Positions 1-9,416 of a stretch of DNA of 64,000 nucleotides are shown here, piece after piece. Location: contig NZ_JAPSIY010000012.1 of the NCBI RefSeq assembly GCF_031178445.1, forward strand, positions 1-64,000. The letters are read 5' to 3'. Within the stretch, counting starts at the first letter, position 1, and each line of letters starts with the position of its first letter. The position numbers and the translations under genes were made by a program. The notes beneath the pieces were generated by a model. It made no database searches, was not told where the DNA came from, and worked only from the letters and a program-made list of their open reading frames with translations. The DNA comes from Microbacterium sp. Its GTDB lineage: Bacteria > Actinomycetota > Actinomycetes > Actinomycetales > Microbacteriaceae.

Positions 1-119
1 CCACCGACATGTCGGTCGAGCTGATCCAGCCGATCGCCATGGAGGAGGGCCTCGGCTTCGCGATCCGTGAGGGTGGCCGCACCGTCGGCGCCGGCACGGT
101 GACCAAGGTCGTCGAGTAA
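1..119 (+). CDS. tuf: Elongation factor Tu, C-terminal end (partial)
   Basis: Only the last 38 codons are in the window; the reading frame enters at base 3 and ends in TAA at 117-119. The readable end includes [20 protein letters not shown] and finishes [10 protein letters not shown], the C-terminus of EF-Tu domain 3. EF-Tu carries aminoacyl-tRNA to the ribosomal A site as a GTP complex. In actinobacteria tuf ends the str operon (rpsL-rpsG-fusA-tuf) just upstream of the S10 operon, as here. The gene begins outside the window. Confidence 0.95.
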   Translation, partial: TDMSVELIQPIAMEEGLGFAIREGGRTVGAGTVTKVVE

Positions 120-131
120 GCACTGCTCAAC

Positions 132-167
132 ACAGAGGGGTCGGACCTGCGGGTCCGGCCCCTCTGT
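132..167 (+). terminator. Terminator of tuf (str operon)
   Basis: A 16-bp stem with one G-T pair (arms 132-147 and 152-167) and a four-base loop, 12 bases after the tuf stop codon. There is no long T-run, as is common in high-GC actinobacteria. It probably ends str operon transcription. Confidence 0.8.
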
Positions 168-257
168 CGTTGAGGGTGCACTGTTGCTCGCGCACCCGAT
201 CGCGTAGAAATGTAGCTGACGCAGAGAACTGCGTGAAGCGACAGGGGGAGGAAACCC

Positions 258-470
258 ATGGGCATCGACGACGTGGTCGGCAAGGGCAAGGATCTCTACG
301 AGGAGAACAAGGACAAGATCGCGGAGGCCGTCAAGAGCGAGCAGGCTGAGGACATCAGCGACAAGGTGCTCGACGGCGTCGCCGACTTCGCCAAGAAGAT
401 CGCGCCGGGCGCCGCGGACAAGATCGACGAGATCCGCGACAACGCCGACAAGTCGATCGGCAACGAGTAA
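258..470 (+). CDS. Small Rv0909/MT0933-like helical protein (putative orphan antitoxin)
   Basis: A 70-residue, highly charged protein rich in Lys, Asp and Ala, predicted to be helical throughout (start [20 protein letters not shown]). Length and composition resemble the Rv0909/MT0933 antitoxin-like family of actinobacteria. The ATG follows an AGGGGGAGGAAA ribosome binding site and a strong hairpin follows the stop, so it looks monocistronic. No toxin gene lies next to it, so an antitoxin role is not supported by context. A CsbD-like stress or nucleoid-associated role is equally possible. Family assignment is from general resemblance only. Confidence 0.65.
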   Translation: MGIDDVVGKGKDLYEENKDKIAEAVKSEQAEDISDKVLDGVADFAKKIAPGAADKIDEIRDNADKSIGNE

Positions 471-485
471 GCGACTCGTCGCGCG

Positions 486-518
486 AAGGGCGGTGCACCG
501 GAGAGGTGCACCGCCCTT
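486..518 (+). terminator. Terminator after the small MT0933-like gene
   Basis: A perfect 14-bp stem (486-499 with 505-518) and a five-base loop, starting 15 bases after the stop codon and followed by a short T/C-rich stretch. Confidence 0.8.
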
Positions 519-578
519 CTGCATGCCGTGGCTCCGCGACGGGGATGCGGAGCGCGGGATTCCAGAACCAGATCCATC

Positions 579-607
579 TTCACCCCGGGAGCCTTCTCAT
601 CTAGACT
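579..607 (+). promoter_or_regulatory. Putative sigma-70-type promoter
   Basis: TTCACC (579-584), 17-bp spacer, TAGACT (602-607). Transcription would start near 613-614 and run into a structured region that begins with a 7-bp stem at 612-637. Confidence 0.4.
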
Positions 608-611
608 GTGG

Positions 612-866
612 GCGTCGCCTGGGGTTCTGAGCGACGCAGGGGCGCTGGGGAGCGCCCTCTTGAATGGGGATTCATCTTGGGGACACAGCGTGCTCAGCGC
701 GCGGGGCAACCGCCGGTGCATCACCATGCCCGCGCGACCATCGGTCGCGCTCCTGGACGGGCCTGCCGGCATCCCTTCTCGTCGGCCGGTCCTGTCCGGT
801 GTGCCCCCTCCCACCGGACATCCCATGGCGCGGGGCGGGGCATGGGGATGCTCCGCCCCGCGTCTT
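612..866 (+). ncRNA. Candidate structured RNA (about 250 nt)
   Basis: Bounded by a promoter-like sequence at 579-607 and a strong hairpin at 829-862. Inside are two perfect 7-bp stems (612-618/631-637 and 640-646/651-657). No open frame within it looks coding. It could be an independent small RNA or part of an extended S10 leader. It matches no RNA family I recognise. Confidence 0.25.
829..862 (+). terminator. Strong GC hairpin, possible terminator
   Basis: A 15-bp stem with one G-T pair (829-843 with 848-862) closing a GGGG loop and followed by TCTT. It lies between the two promoter-like sequences, consistent with ending a short upstream transcript. Confidence 0.45.
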
Positions 867-900
867 GACTTCCGCGGAACGACGCGCGACACGCCCGGGT

Positions 901-930
901 TTGCGGTACCCGAATCCGGCATGGCAGAAT
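901..930 (+). promoter_or_regulatory. Putative S10 operon promoter
   Basis: TTGCGG (901-906), 18-bp spacer, CAGAAT (925-930). It would start transcription near 937, giving an S10 mRNA leader of about 330 nt. Confidence 0.45.
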
Positions 931-1265
931 AGACAGGTTCCACATTCCTGCGCTCTTCGTGATGCGCGGGATCACTGTCACGACAGTGCATAGACGGCGG
1001 GCCGCTCAGGGCGGCGCGCAGGGTTCTAGGCCGCGGGCAGCAGAACACACAATCCGACACCTCCTCACGGGGGTCCTGTCGTGCCTGCGCGGCAGGAGTC
1101 GGCATCCGCATGTTACGGCGTGCGGGCTGACAGCAGAACAGTGGTGCAGCAGATCGGTTCCCAGAACCGCTCGAGTGCCGAGGCGTGAACAGCGCCGACG
1201 TGCGTCCAATGCCCCAGGGTCACCCGGCCCAGGACGGTAAGACGCTTGAAGAGAGAGAGCAGACA

Positions 1266-1574
1266 ATGGCGGGACAGAAGATCCGCATTCGCCTGAAGTC
1301 GTATGACCACGAGGTCATCGACACGTCGGCGCGCAAGATCGTCGACACCGTGACCCGTGCGGGCGCGACTGTCGTCGGCCCGGTGCCGCTTCCGACGGAG
1401 AAGAACGTGATCGCCGTGATCCGTTCGCCCCACAAGTACAAGGACAGCCGCGAGCACTTCGAGATGCGCACCCACAAGCGTCTGATCGACATCGTCGACC
1501 CGACGCCCAAGGCTGTCGACTCGCTGATGCGTCTCGACCTTCCGGCCGACGTCAACATCGAGATCAAGCTCTGA
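1266..1574 (+). CDS. rpsJ: 30S ribosomal protein S10
   Basis: 102 residues, the usual S10 length, beginning [20 protein letters not shown] and containing the conserved [11 protein letters not shown] segment. S10 sits in the 30S head and also binds NusB in antitermination. The ATG at 1266 follows a purine-rich GAGAGAGAGCAG site. An in-frame extension back to 1185 is possible but has no family support. It is the first gene of the S10 operon, with rplC nine bases downstream. Confidence 0.97.
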   Translation: MAGQKIRIRLKSYDHEVIDTSARKIVDTVTRAGATVVGPVPLPTEKNVIAVIRSPHKYKDSREHFEMRTHKRLIDIVDPTPKAVDSLMRLDLPADVNIEIKL

Positions 1575-1582
1575 GGTTCGAC

Positions 1583-2242
1583 ATGGCTGACATCAACGCA
1601 AAGATCTCCAAGGGCATGCTCGGCACCAAGCTCGGCATGACCCAGGTGTGGAACGAGAACGGGAAGCTCATCCCCGTCACCGTCATCGAGCTGGCTCCGA
1701 ACGTGGTCACCCAGGTTCGCACCCCCGAGAAGGACGGCTACAACGCCGTTCAGATCGCCTACGGCCAGATCGACCCCCGCAAGGTCACCAAGCCCCTGAC
1801 CGCTCACTTCGAGGCAGCAGGCGTCACGCCGCGTCGCCACGTCACCGAGATCCGCACCGCGGATGCCGCTGACTACGCGCTCGGCCAGGAGCTCACGGTC
1901 GACGGCACCTTCGAGGCCGGCCAGCTGATCGACGTCGTCGGCACCAGCAAGGGCAAGGGCACCGCGGGTGTCATGAAGCGCCACAACTTCAAGGGCGTCT
2001 CGGCTTCGCACGGTGCACACCGCAACCACCGCAAGCCCGGTTCGATCGGCGCCTCGTCGACTCCGAGCCGCGTCTTCAAGGGAATGCGCATGGCCGGCCG
2101 TATGGGCGGCGAGCGTGTGACCGTCCTCAACCTCACGGTGCACTCCATCGACGCCGAGAAGGGACTCATGCTCGTCAAGGGCGCCGTCCCCGGTGCTCGT
2201 GGCCGCATCGTCTTCGTCCGCAACGCAGTGAAGGGTGCCTGA
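1583..2242 (+). CDS. rplC: 50S ribosomal protein L3
   Basis: 219 residues. Typical L3 segments are visible, such as [11 protein letters not shown] near the N-terminus and [17 protein letters not shown] near residue 170. L3 is an early 23S rRNA-binding assembly protein with a loop reaching the peptidyl transferase centre. The loop reads KPGSIGAS, with Ala where E. coli has the methylated Gln; I recall this as usual in actinobacteria. rplD starts two bases after its stop codon. Confidence 0.97.
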   Translation: MADINAKISKGMLGTKLGMTQVWNENGKLIPVTVIELAPNVVTQVRTPEKDGYNAVQIAYGQIDPRKVTKPLTAHFEAAGVTPRRHVTEIRTADAADYALGQELTVDGTFEAGQLIDVVGTSKGKGTAGVMKRHNFKGVSASHGAHRNHRKPGSIGASSTPSRVFKGMRMAGRMGGERVTVLNLTVHSIDAEKGLMLVKGAVPGARGRIVFVRNAVKGA

Positions 2243-2244
2243 TC

Positions 2245-2907
2245 ATGGCTGACTCCACTCTCGCGCTCGACGTCGTCTCGGTCGACGGCAAGAAGGCCGG
2301 CTCCATCGAGCTGCCCGCCGCGATCTTCGACGTCAAGACCAACGTCCCGCTGATCCACCAGGTCGTCGTCGCGCAGCTCGCCGCCGCACGTCAGGGCACC
2401 CACTCGACCAAGCGTCGCGGTGAGGTCTCCGGTGCCGGCCGCAAGCCCTTCAAGCAGAAGGGCACGGGTAACGCCCGTCAGGGTTCGATCCGCGCGCCGC
2501 ACATGACCGGCGGTGGCATCGTCCACGGCCCGAAGCCGCGCGACTACTCGCAGCGCACCCCCAAGAAGATGATCGCCGCCGCCCTCCTGGGCGCGCTCAG
2601 CGACCGCTTCCGCGGTGAGCGCCTGCACGTCGTCGAGGCCTTCGTCGCCGACAGCACCCCTTCGACCAAGACCGCTGCGGGCCTGCTCGCCGCCGTCGCC
2701 GGTCCGAAGAACGTGCTGGTCGTCATCGAGCGTCGTGACGAGCTGACCGTGAAGAGCGTTCGCAACCTGCCGAACGTGCACGTGCTCAGCTTCGACCAGC
2801 TGAACGCCTACGACGTGGTCGTCTCCGACGACATCGTCTTCACCAAGGCCGCGCTCGAGGCGTTCATCGCTTCGAAGACCGGCGCAACCGAGGAGGTCTC
2901 GGCATGA
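2245..2907 (+). CDS. rplD: 50S ribosomal protein L4
   Basis: 220 residues. The long loop that enters the exit tunnel is recognisable from [20 protein letters not shown] (about residues 53-72), followed by [16 protein letters not shown]4 binds 23S rRNA domain I and in E. coli also represses the S10 operon. The stop codon overlaps the rplW start by four bases (ATGA), indicating translational coupling. Confidence 0.97.
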   Translation: MADSTLALDVVSVDGKKAGSIELPAAIFDVKTNVPLIHQVVVAQLAAARQGTHSTKRRGEVSGAGRKPFKQKGTGNARQGSIRAPHMTGGGIVHGPKPRDYSQRTPKKMIAAALLGALSDRFRGERLHVVEAFVADSTPSTKTAAGLLAAVAGPKNVLVVIERRDELTVKSVRNLPNVHVLSFDQLNAYDVVVSDDIVFTKAALEAFIASKTGATEEVSA

Positions 2908-3224
2908 CTGAGCAGAACATCCTCGCGACGGCCCTGAACAAGGACCCGCGCGACATCATCCTGGGCCCGGTCGTCTCCGAGAAGAGCTACGGGCTGATCG
3001 ATGAGGGTAAGTACACCTTCCTCGTCGACCCGCGCGCCTCGAAGACTGAGATCAAGCTCGCCATCGAGAAGATCTTCGGCGTCAAGGTCGCTTCGGTCAA
3101 CACGATCAACCGCGTCGGCAAGGCCCGCCGCACCCGTTTCGGCACCGGTAAGCGCAAGGACACCAAGCGCGCCATCGTCGCGTTGAAGTCGGGCTCCATC
3201 GACATCTTCACGGCAGTCGGCTGA
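2904..3224 (+). CDS. rplW: 50S ribosomal protein L23
   Basis: 106 residues, with typical L23 features: [20 protein letters not shown] near the N-terminus and a basic [16 protein letters not shown] loop. L23 lies at the tunnel exit and docks trigger factor and SRP. The ATG overlaps the end of rplD. Confidence 0.96.
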   Translation: MTEQNILATALNKDPRDIILGPVVSEKSYGLIDEGKYTFLVDPRASKTEIKLAIEKIFGVKVASVNTINRVGKARRTRFGTGKRKDTKRAIVALKSGSIDIFTAVG

Positions 3225-3244
3225 CCGGGGGATAAGGACAGATA

Positions 3245-4084
3245 ATGGCTATTCGCAAGTACAAGCCCACGACCCCGGGTCGCCGCGGTTCGTCGGTGGC
3301 CGACTTCGCCGAGATCACCCGATCGACGCCTGAGAAGTCGCTGCTGCGCCCGCTGTCGAAGACCGGTGGTCGCAACAACCAGGGTCGCATCACCACCCGT
3401 CACATCGGTGGTGGACACAAGCGTCAGTACCGCGTCATCGACTTCCGTCGCAATGACAAGGACGGCATCAACGCCAAGGTCGCTCACATCGAGTACGACC
3501 CCAACCGCACCGCACGCATCGCGCTGCTGCACTACTTCGACGGCGAGAAGCGCTACATCCTCGCGCCGAACAAGCTGAAGCAGGGCGACGTGGTCGAGTC
3601 GGGTGCCGGCGCTGACATCAAGCCGGGCAACAACCTGCCGCTGAAGAACATCCCCACCGGTACCGTCATCCACGCGATCGAGCTGCGCCCCGGTGGCGGA
3701 GCGAAGATGGCACGTTCGGCCGGCGCCTCGGTGCGTCTGGTCGCGAAGGACGGCCCCTACGCTCAGCTGCGTCTGCCCTCGGGCGAGATCCGCAACGTCG
3801 ACGCGCGCTGCCGTGCGACGATCGGCGAGGTCGGCAACGCCGAGCAGTCGAACATCAACTGGGGCAAGGCCGGCCGCAAGCGCTGGAAGGGCGTCCGCCC
3901 GACCGTCCGCGGTGTCGCCATGAACCCGGTCGACCACCCGCACGGTGGTGGTGAGGGCAAGACCTCCGGTGGTCGTCACCCCGTCTCCCCGTGGGGCCAG
4001 GCTGAGGGTCGTACCCGCCACGCCAACAAGGAAAGCGACAAGTACATCGTGCGTCGCCGTAACGCCGGCAAGAAGCGCAAGTAG
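3245..4084 (+). CDS. rplB: 50S ribosomal protein L2
   Basis: 279 residues. The conserved [13 protein letters not shown] motif near residue 230 holds the histidine implicated in peptidyl transferase function, and the basic C-terminus ends [11 protein letters not shown]2 bridges the subunits and binds 23S rRNA domain IV. A GGGGATAAGGACAG stretch precedes the ATG. Confidence 0.97.
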   Translation: MAIRKYKPTTPGRRGSSVADFAEITRSTPEKSLLRPLSKTGGRNNQGRITTRHIGGGHKRQYRVIDFRRNDKDGINAKVAHIEYDPNRTARIALLHYFDGEKRYILAPNKLKQGDVVESGAGADIKPGNNLPLKNIPTGTVIHAIELRPGGGAKMARSAGASVRLVAKDGPYAQLRLPSGEIRNVDARCRATIGEVGNAEQSNINWGKAGRKRWKGVRPTVRGVAMNPVDHPHGGGEGKTSGGRHPVSPWGQAEGRTRHANKESDKYIVRRRNAGKKRK

Positions 4085-4096
4085 GAGTAGAGGAAG

Positions 4097-4378
4097 ATGC
4101 CACGCAGTCTTAAGAAGGGCCCCTTCGTCGACGAGCACCTGCTTCGCAAGGTGGTCGTGCAGAACGAAGCAGGCACGAAGAACGTCATCAAGACCTGGTC
4201 GCGCCGTTCGATGATCATCCCGGCCATGCTGGGTCACACCATCGCCGTGCACGACGGTCGCAAGCACATCCCCGTGTTCGTGACCGAGACCATGGTCGGT
4301 CACAAGCTGGGCGAGTTCGCGCCCACCCGCACCTTCCGCGGCCACGAGAAGGACGACAAGAAGGGTCGTCGCCGCTGA
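4097..4378 (+). CDS. rpsS: 30S ribosomal protein S19
   Basis: 93 residues beginning [19 protein letters not shown], with the conserved [20 protein letters not shown] segment. S19 binds 16S rRNA in the 30S head together with S13. An AGTAGAGGAAG site precedes the ATG. A 38-base gap to rplV carries the GCAGAGGAGGAG binding site. Confidence 0.97.
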   Translation: MPRSLKKGPFVDEHLLRKVVVQNEAGTKNVIKTWSRRSMIIPAMLGHTIAVHDGRKHIPVFVTETMVGHKLGEFAPTRTFRGHEKDDKKGRRR

Positions 4379-4416
4379 CGCGGCGACGCTCTGGAGAGAA
4401 GCAGAGGAGGAGAACA

Positions 4417-4815
4417 ATGGTGGAATCCATCGCACGCGTCAAGCACATCCGCGTGACCCCTCAGAAGGCTCGTCGTGTCGTCGCCCTCATCAAGGGCAAG
4501 CAGGCGCAGGAGGCACTGGCCATTCTGAAGTTCGCCCCGCAGGGCGCCAGCGAGCCGATCTACAAGCTCGTGAACGCTGCCATGGCGAATGCACAGGTCA
4601 AGGCGGATCGCGACGGCGAGTACCTGGACGAGCAGGACCTGTACGTGAAGAACGCGTACGTCGACGAGGGCACCACGCTGAAGCGTTTCCAGCCCCGCGC
4701 TCAGGGTCGCGCGTTCCAGATCAAGAAGCGCACGAGCCACATCACGGTCGTGCTGGCCACGCCCGAGGTCGCTGACGCGGCCGAGACGGCCACGACGAAG
4801 AAGGCGAGCAAGTAA
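4417..4815 (+). CDS. rplV: 50S ribosomal protein L22
   Basis: 132 residues. The core shows [20 protein letters not shown] and the beta-hairpin region [20 protein letters not shown] that lines the exit tunnel. A roughly 20-residue Ala/Thr/Lys tail follows the core. The stop codon shares a base with the rpsC start (TAATG). Confidence 0.97.
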   Translation: MVESIARVKHIRVTPQKARRVVALIKGKQAQEALAILKFAPQGASEPIYKLVNAAMANAQVKADRDGEYLDEQDLYVKNAYVDEGTTLKRFQPRAQGRAFQIKKRTSHITVVLATPEVADAAETATTKKASK

Positions 4816-5564
4816 TGGGCCAGAAAGTCAACCCGTACGGCTTCCGCCTCGGCATCACCACGGACCACGTGTCGCGTTGGTTCTCGGACTCGACCAAGCC
4901 GGGCCAGCGTTACGCCGACTACGTCGCCGAGGACATCAAGATCCGTCGCCTGTTGCAGACGCAGCTCGACCGTGCCGGTGTCTCGGGCATCGAGATCGAG
5001 CGCACCCGTGACCGCGTGCGTGTGGACATCCACACCGCGCGTCCCGGTATCGTCATCGGCCGCCGCGGCGCCGAGGCCGAGCGCATCCGCGGTGACCTCG
5101 AGAAGCTCACCGGCAAGCAGATCCAGCTGAACATCCTCGAGGTCAAGAACCCCGAGGCCGACGCTCAGCTCGTCGCACAGGGCATCGCCGAGCAGCTCTC
5201 TGCTCGCGTGGCGTTCCGTCGTGCGATGCGCAAGGGTCTGCAGGGCGCGCAGCGCGCCGGCGCCAAGGGCATCCGCATCCAGGTCTCCGGCCGCCTCGGC
5301 GGCGCGGAGATGAGCCGCTCGGAGTTCTACCGCGAGGGTCGTGTGCCGCTGCACACGCTGCGCGCGAACATCGACTACGGCTTCTACGAGGCCAAGACCA
5401 CCTTCGGCCGCATCGGCGTGAAGGTCTGGATCTACAAGGGCGACCTCACCAACAAGGAACTCGCACGCGAGCAGGCGAACCAGAAGTCGTCGCGCGACCG
5501 TGGTGGCGACCGCCGCCGTGGCCCGCGCAACGAGGCGCCTGTCGCAGAAGGAGCGACGGCATAA
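4815..5564 (+). CDS. rpsC: 30S ribosomal protein S3
   Basis: 249 residues. The KH domain with [13 protein letters not shown] lies near residues 78-90, and the C-terminal domain holds [20 protein letters not shown]. The last 30 residues are Arg/Gly/Asp-rich and look disordered. S3 is part of the mRNA entry helicase. It is coupled to rplV and rplP by one-base TAATG overlaps. Confidence 0.97.
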   Translation: MGQKVNPYGFRLGITTDHVSRWFSDSTKPGQRYADYVAEDIKIRRLLQTQLDRAGVSGIEIERTRDRVRVDIHTARPGIVIGRRGAEAERIRGDLEKLTGKQIQLNILEVKNPEADAQLVAQGIAEQLSARVAFRRAMRKGLQGAQRAGAKGIRIQVSGRLGGAEMSRSEFYREGRVPLHTLRANIDYGFYEAKTTFGRIGVKVWIYKGDLTNKELAREQANQKSSRDRGGDRRRGPRNEAPVAEGATA

Positions 5565-5983
5565 TGCTCATCCCTCGCAAGGTCAAGTACCGCAAGCAGC
5601 ACCACCCGAAGCGTTCGGGCCAGGCGACCGGCGGCACGAAGGTTTCCTTCGGCGAGTTCGGCATCCAGGCTCTGACCCCCGCTTACGTGACCAACCGTCA
5701 GATCGAGTCCGCTCGTATCGCGATGACCCGTCACATCAAGCGTGGTGGAAAGGTGTGGATCAACATCTACCCCGACCGTCCGCTCACGAAGAAGCCCGCC
5801 GAGACCCGCATGGGTTCGGGTAAGGGCTCGCCGGAGTGGTGGGTCGCCAACGTCAAGCCGGGCCGTGTCCTCTTCGAGGTCGCGGGCGTGAACGAGCAGC
5901 TCGCACGCGAGGCGCTCACCCGGGCCATTCACAAGCTGCCGCTCAAGGCACGCATCATCAAGCGCGAGGAGGGCGACGCGTAA
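5564..5983 (+). CDS. rplP: 50S ribosomal protein L16
   Basis: 139 residues beginning [19 protein letters not shown], with the conserved [18 protein letters not shown] segment near residue 85. L16 binds 23S rRNA near the A-site tRNA elbow. It overlaps rpmC by one base. Confidence 0.97.
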   Translation: MLIPRKVKYRKQHHPKRSGQATGGTKVSFGEFGIQALTPAYVTNRQIESARIAMTRHIKRGGKVWINIYPDRPLTKKPAETRMGSGKGSPEWWVANVKPGRVLFEVAGVNEQLAREALTRAIHKLPLKARIIKREEGDA

Positions 5984-6297
5984 TGGCGATCGGCACCAAG
6001 GAGCTCGCACCCGCCGAGCTCGACACGTTCGAAGACCAGCGCCTCGTCGAGGAGCTGCGCAAGGCCAAGGAGGAGCTGTTCAACCTCCGCTTCCAGTCGG
6101 CCACCGGCCAGCTGGAGAGCCACGGCCGCATCCGCGCCGTCAAGCGCGACATCGCGCGCCTGTACACCGTGATCCGTGAGCGCGAGCTGGGCATCCGTGC
6201 GACGCCCGCTCCGGTCGAGGTCCCGGCGAAGAAGGCGTCCAAGGCGAAGGCGAAGAAGGCCGATGAGGCCGAGACGCCGAAAGAGGAGGCCGAGTAA
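5983..6297 (+). CDS. rpmC: 50S ribosomal protein L29
   Basis: 104 residues from the ATG at 5983, which overlaps the rplP stop. The first 70 residues are the two-helix L29 core, including [21 protein letters not shown] 35-residue Lys/Ala/Glu tail follows, making it much longer than the usual 60-70. L29 sits beside L23 at the tunnel exit. An open frame continues upstream to 5836, but that part lies inside rplP and is not real. Confidence 0.95.
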   Translation: MAIGTKELAPAELDTFEDQRLVEELRKAKEELFNLRFQSATGQLESHGRIRAVKRDIARLYTVIRERELGIRATPAPVEVPAKKASKAKAKKADEAETPKEEAE

Positions 6298-6641
6298 TGG
6301 CTGACAAGAACACTTCGACGGAGCTCAGTGCAGGGGCGGCCTCCAAGGCCGGCCACGAGTCCGCCGAGCACGACGTACGCGATGTGAACGCTCGCGGTTA
6401 CCGCAAGGCCCGCCGTGGCTACGTCGTCAGCGACAAGATGGACAAGACCATCGTCGTCGAGGTCGAGGACCGCGTGAAGCACCCGCTCTACGGCAAGGTC
6501 ATCCGCCGCACCTCCAAGGTGAAGGCGCACGACGAGAACAACACCGCCGGCATCGGCGACCTGGTCCTCATCAACGAGACCCGGCCGCTGAGCGCCACGA
6601 AGCGCTGGCGCCTGGTTGAGATTCTGGAGAAGGCCAAGTGA
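6297..6641 (+). CDS. rpsQ: 30S ribosomal protein S17
   Basis: 114 residues. The OB-fold core starts near residue 38 ([20 protein letters not shown]), preceded by a polar extension absent in E. coli S17. S17 is a primary 16S rRNA-binding protein. It overlaps rpmC by one base and rplN by four. Confidence 0.96.
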   Translation: MADKNTSTELSAGAASKAGHESAEHDVRDVNARGYRKARRGYVVSDKMDKTIVVEVEDRVKHPLYGKVIRRTSKVKAHDENNTAGIGDLVLINETRPLSATKRWRLVEILEKAK

Positions 6642-7006
6642 TTCAGCAGGAGTCCCGCCTCAAGGTCGCCGACAACTCCGGCGCGAAGGAACTGCTCACG
6701 ATCCGTGTCCTCGGTGGCTCGCGCCGCCGCTACGCAGGTCTGGGCGACACCATCGTCGCAACGGTCAAGGACGCGATCCCGGGCGGCAACGTCAAGAAGG
6801 GCGATGTGGTCAAGGCCGTCATCGTCCGCACTGTCAAGTCCACGCGCCGTCCCGACGGCTCGTACATCAAGTTCGACGAGAACGCCGCCGTGATCCTGAA
6901 GAACGACGGGGAGCCCCGCGGCACCCGCATCTTCGGGCCGGTCGGCCGTGAGCTTCGCGACAAGAAGTTCATGAAGATCGTCTCGCTCGCCCCGGAGGTC
7001 ATTTGA
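6638..7006 (+). CDS. rplN: 50S ribosomal protein L14
   Basis: 122 residues, the standard length, from a GTG at 6638 that overlaps rpsQ by four bases. The start reads [20 protein letters not shown] and the C-terminal [20 protein letters not shown] is typical. L14 forms intersubunit bridges and binds RsfS. Confidence 0.97.
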   Translation: MIQQESRLKVADNSGAKELLTIRVLGGSRRRYAGLGDTIVATVKDAIPGGNVKKGDVVKAVIVRTVKSTRRPDGSYIKFDENAAVILKNDGEPRGTRIFGPVGRELRDKKFMKIVSLAPEVI

Positions 7007-7008
7007 TC

Positions 7009-7368
7009 ATGGCGAACATCAAGAAGGGTGACCTGGTTCAGGTCATCAGCGGCCGCAAGCAGGACAAGGGCGGCGATCGCGGCAAGCAGGGCAAGGTCCT
7101 CGAGGTCCTCGTCGAGCAGAACCGCGTCGTGGTGGAGGGCGTGAACTACGTCACCAAGCACACCCGTGTCGGCCAGACCCAGCGCGGCACCAAGACCGGT
7201 GGCATCGAGACCGTCGAGGCCCCGATCCACATCTCCAACGTCGCCGTCGTCGACCCCGAGACCAAGAAGCCGACTCGTGTCGGCCACCGTGTCGAGGAGC
7301 AGGTCAAGGACGGCGTGAAGCGCACGGTTCGCGTGCGCTACGCGAAGAAGTCAGGTAAGGACCTCTGA
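7009..7368 (+). CDS. rplX: 50S ribosomal protein L24
   Basis: 119 residues from the ATG at 7009, with the KOW motif in [18 protein letters not shown] near the N-terminus. A TTG at 7003 would add two residues; the ATG two bases after the rplN stop is preferred. L24 initiates 50S assembly. It shares one base with rplE (TGATG). Confidence 0.96.
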   Translation: MANIKKGDLVQVISGRKQDKGGDRGKQGKVLEVLVEQNRVVVEGVNYVTKHTRVGQTQRGTKTGGIETVEAPIHISNVAVVDPETKKPTRVGHRVEEQVKDGVKRTVRVRYAKKSGKDL

Positions 7369-7958
7369 TGGCAGCGACTGACGCTGCGGGCGCTGGCAAG
7401 ACCCAGCCCCGCCTCAAGGCGAAGTACAACAACGAGATCAAGAAGGCTCTGCAGGAGGAGTTCGGCTACGCGAACGTCATGCAGATCCCCGGTCTCGTGA
7501 AGGTCGTCGTCAACACGGGTGTCGGCGAGGCGGCTCGCGACAGCAAGGTGATCGATGGTGCGGTCGACGACCTCATCAAGATCACCGGCCAGAAGCCGAT
7601 CGTCACCAAGGCTCGCAAGTCGATCGCGCAGTTCAAGCTGCGCGAGGGCCAGGCCATCGGCGCGCACGTCACCCTCCGCGGCGACCGTGCGTGGGAGTTC
7701 GTGGACCGCCTGGTCAACCTCGCTCTGCCCCGCATCCGCGACTTCCGCGGCCTGTCGGGCGAGCAGTTCGACGGCAACGGCAACTACACCTTCGGTCTCC
7801 AGGAGCAGAGCGTGTTCCACGAGATCGACCAGGACAAGATCGACCGCGTCCGCGGCTTCGACATCACCGTGGTGACGACCGCCAAGACGGACGACGAGGG
7901 CCGTGCGCTGCTGCGCCACCTCGGCTTCCCGTTCAAGTCGACCGACGCCGCGGCCTGA
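7368..7958 (+). CDS. rplE: 50S ribosomal protein L5
   Basis: 196 residues. The L5 core has [20 protein letters not shown] and [20 protein letters not shown], with a short Ala-rich N-terminal extension. L5 binds 5S rRNA and contacts the P-site tRNA. The next gene in most bacteria would be rpsN, but here a strong terminator follows. Confidence 0.97.
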   Translation: MAATDAAGAGKTQPRLKAKYNNEIKKALQEEFGYANVMQIPGLVKVVVNTGVGEAARDSKVIDGAVDDLIKITGQKPIVTKARKSIAQFKLREGQAIGAHVTLRGDRAWEFVDRLVNLALPRIRDFRGLSGEQFDGNGNYTFGLQEQSVFHEIDQDKIDRVRGFDITVVTTAKTDDEGRALLRHLGFPFKSTDAAA

Positions 7959-7983
7959 TCCCTCGGGATCGGACCGGCTCGCA

Positions 7984-8021
7984 GGAGGGATGCCGGATGC
8001 TTCGGCGTCCGGCATCCCTCC
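7984..8021 (+). terminator. Terminator after rplE, at the usual rpsN site
   Basis: A 17-bp stem with one wobble pair (7984-8000 with 8005-8021) closed by a TTCG tetraloop. The 154-base gap between rplE and rpsH is too short for an S14 gene. Confidence 0.8.
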
Positions 8022-8031
8022 GAGCGTGCCG

Positions 8032-8037
8032 TACAAT
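8032..8037 (+). promoter_or_regulatory. Putative -10 element upstream of rpsH
   Basis: TACAAT, ten bases after the rplE terminator; the -35 region is not well matched. It would give a leader of about 70 nt before rpsH and restart transcription of the downstream spc genes. Confidence 0.35.
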
Positions 8038-8112
8038 TGAAGATTGCGTGTTCATCGCAGGCCGTCTGTCGTGTAACGGCAGCCGGAACCTCATGATCGA
8101 AAGAAGACAACA

Positions 8113-8511
8113 ATGACAATGACAGACCCGGTCGCAGACATGCTGACCCGTCTGCGCAACGCGAACTCGGCGCACCACGACTCCGTGACGATGCCGTCGA
8201 GCAAGCTCAAGACGCACATCGCCGAGATCCTCCAGCAGGAGGGCTACATCGCCGGCTTCGAGGTCTCCGACGCCCGCGTCGGCAAGAACCTCACGCTGTC
8301 GCTCAAGTACGGTCCCAACCGTGAGCGCTCCATCGCCGGCATCAAGCGCGTGTCGAAGCCCGGTCTGCGCGTGTACGCGAAGTCGACCGAGCTGCCCCGG
8401 GTCCTCGGTGGCCTCGGCGTTGCCATCCTGTCCACCTCCTCCGGTCTTCTCACCGACCGTCAGGCTGAGCAGAAGGGCGTGGGCGGAGAAGTTCTCGCCT
8501 ACGTGTGGTGA
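8113..8511 (+). CDS. rpsH: 30S ribosomal protein S8
   Basis: 132 residues beginning [20 protein letters not shown]; the C-terminus [11 protein letters not shown] is the conserved 16S-binding end. S8 is a central 30S assembly protein and the known spc autoregulator in E. coli. The ATG at 8113 is spaced correctly from AAAGAAG; a second ATG two codons on is less well placed. Confidence 0.96.
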   Translation: MTMTDPVADMLTRLRNANSAHHDSVTMPSSKLKTHIAEILQQEGYIAGFEVSDARVGKNLTLSLKYGPNRERSIAGIKRVSKPGLRVYAKSTELPRVLGGLGVAILSTSSGLLTDRQAEQKGVGGEVLAYVW

Positions 8512-8517
8512 TCTGAC

Positions 8518-9054
8518 ATGTCGCGTATCGGACGACTTCCCATCGACATCCCCGCGGGCGTGACCGTTTCGGTCGACGGCCGTGAGGTTGCGGTGAAGGG
8601 CCCCAAGGGTGAGCTCACCCTTCAGGTGGCCAGCCCCATCGAGGTCGCGGTCGAGGAGAACCAGGTTCTCGTCACTCGTCCCGACGACGAGCGCGAGTCG
8701 CGGTCGCTTCACGGCCTGACCCGCACGCTCATCAACAACAACATCATCGGCGTCACCCAGGGCTACTCCAAGGGCCTTGAGGTCGTCGGCACCGGTTACC
8801 GCGTGCAGCAGAAGGGCGGCTCGGTCGAGTTCGCGCTCGGCTTCTCGCACCCCGTGCTCGTCGACCCGCCGGCCGGCATCACGTTCACGGTCGAGGGCAC
8901 GAACAAGCTCACCGTGAGCGGCATCGACAAGCAGGCCGTCGGTGAGGTCGCCGCCAACATCCGCAAGATCCGCAAGCCCGAGCCGTACAAGGGCAAGGGT
9001 GTGCGCTACGCCGGCGAGGTCGTGCGTCGCAAGGCCGGAAAGGCTGGTAAGTAA
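8518..9054 (+). CDS. rplF: 50S ribosomal protein L6
   Basis: 178 residues beginning [20 protein letters not shown]. The C-terminal motif [20 protein letters not shown] is diagnostic. L6 binds 23S rRNA domain VI near the factor-binding site. rplR follows two bases later. Confidence 0.97.
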   Translation: MSRIGRLPIDIPAGVTVSVDGREVAVKGPKGELTLQVASPIEVAVEENQVLVTRPDDERESRSLHGLTRTLINNNIIGVTQGYSKGLEVVGTGYRVQQKGGSVEFALGFSHPVLVDPPAGITFTVEGTNKLTVSGIDKQAVGEVAANIRKIRKPEPYKGKGVRYAGEVVRRKAGKAGK

Positions 9055-9056
9055 CC

Positions 9057-9416
9057 ATGGCTGTGAAGTCGAAGTCCGCCGCCCGCGCGCGTCGCCACGC
9101 CCGTCTTCGCAAGAAGATCCAGGGCACCGAGCTGCGTCCGCGCCTGGTCGTCACCCGTTCCGCACGCCACGTGTTCGTGCAGCTCGTGGACGACAGCAAG
9201 GGCCGCACTGTGGCATCCGCATCCACGCTCGAGACCGACCTGCGCTCCTTCGACGGTGACAAGACCGCCAAGGCACGCAAGGTTGGCGAGCTCGTCGCCG
9301 AGCGCGCGAAGGCCGCCGGTTTTTCCGAGGCAGTGTTCGACCGCGGCGGCAACCGCTACGCCGGTCGTGTCGCGGCCATCGCCGAGGGCGCCCGTGAAGG
9401 GGGGCTGGCACTGTGA
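9057..9416 (+). CDS. rplR: 50S ribosomal protein L18
   Basis: 119 residues with the basic N-terminus and [20 protein letters not shown] near the C-terminus, typical of L18. It binds 5S rRNA with L5. It overlaps the GTG start of rpsE by four bases. Confidence 0.97.
   Translation: MAVKSKSAARARRHARLRKKIQGTELRPRLVVTRSARHVFVQLVDDSKGRTVASASTLETDLRSFDGDKTAKARKVGELVAERAKAAGFSEAVFDRGGNRYAGRVAAIAEGAREGGLAL

Larger units (their letters stand above)
519..1265 (+). other. Non-coding region and long 5' leader of the S10 operon
   Basis: About 750 bp with no convincing gene. Overlapping open frames here lack a ribosome binding site and resemble no protein family. The stretch contains two promoter-like sequences (579-607 and 901-930), a cluster of hairpins (for example 612-637, 640-657 and 829-862) and a leader of roughly 330 nt before rpsJ. 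In the leader a 6-bp stem at 1155-1169 and a repeated CAGCAGAACA (1038-1047 and 1131-1140) can be seen. S10 operon leaders are autoregulated in other bacteria; whether this one is cannot be told from sequence. Confidence 0.6.

Noticed and set aside
528..993. Three overlapping open frames of 86-134 codons upstream of the S10 operon
   Set aside because: No ribosome binding sites, no family resemblance and atypical composition; they cover hairpins and promoter-like sequence.
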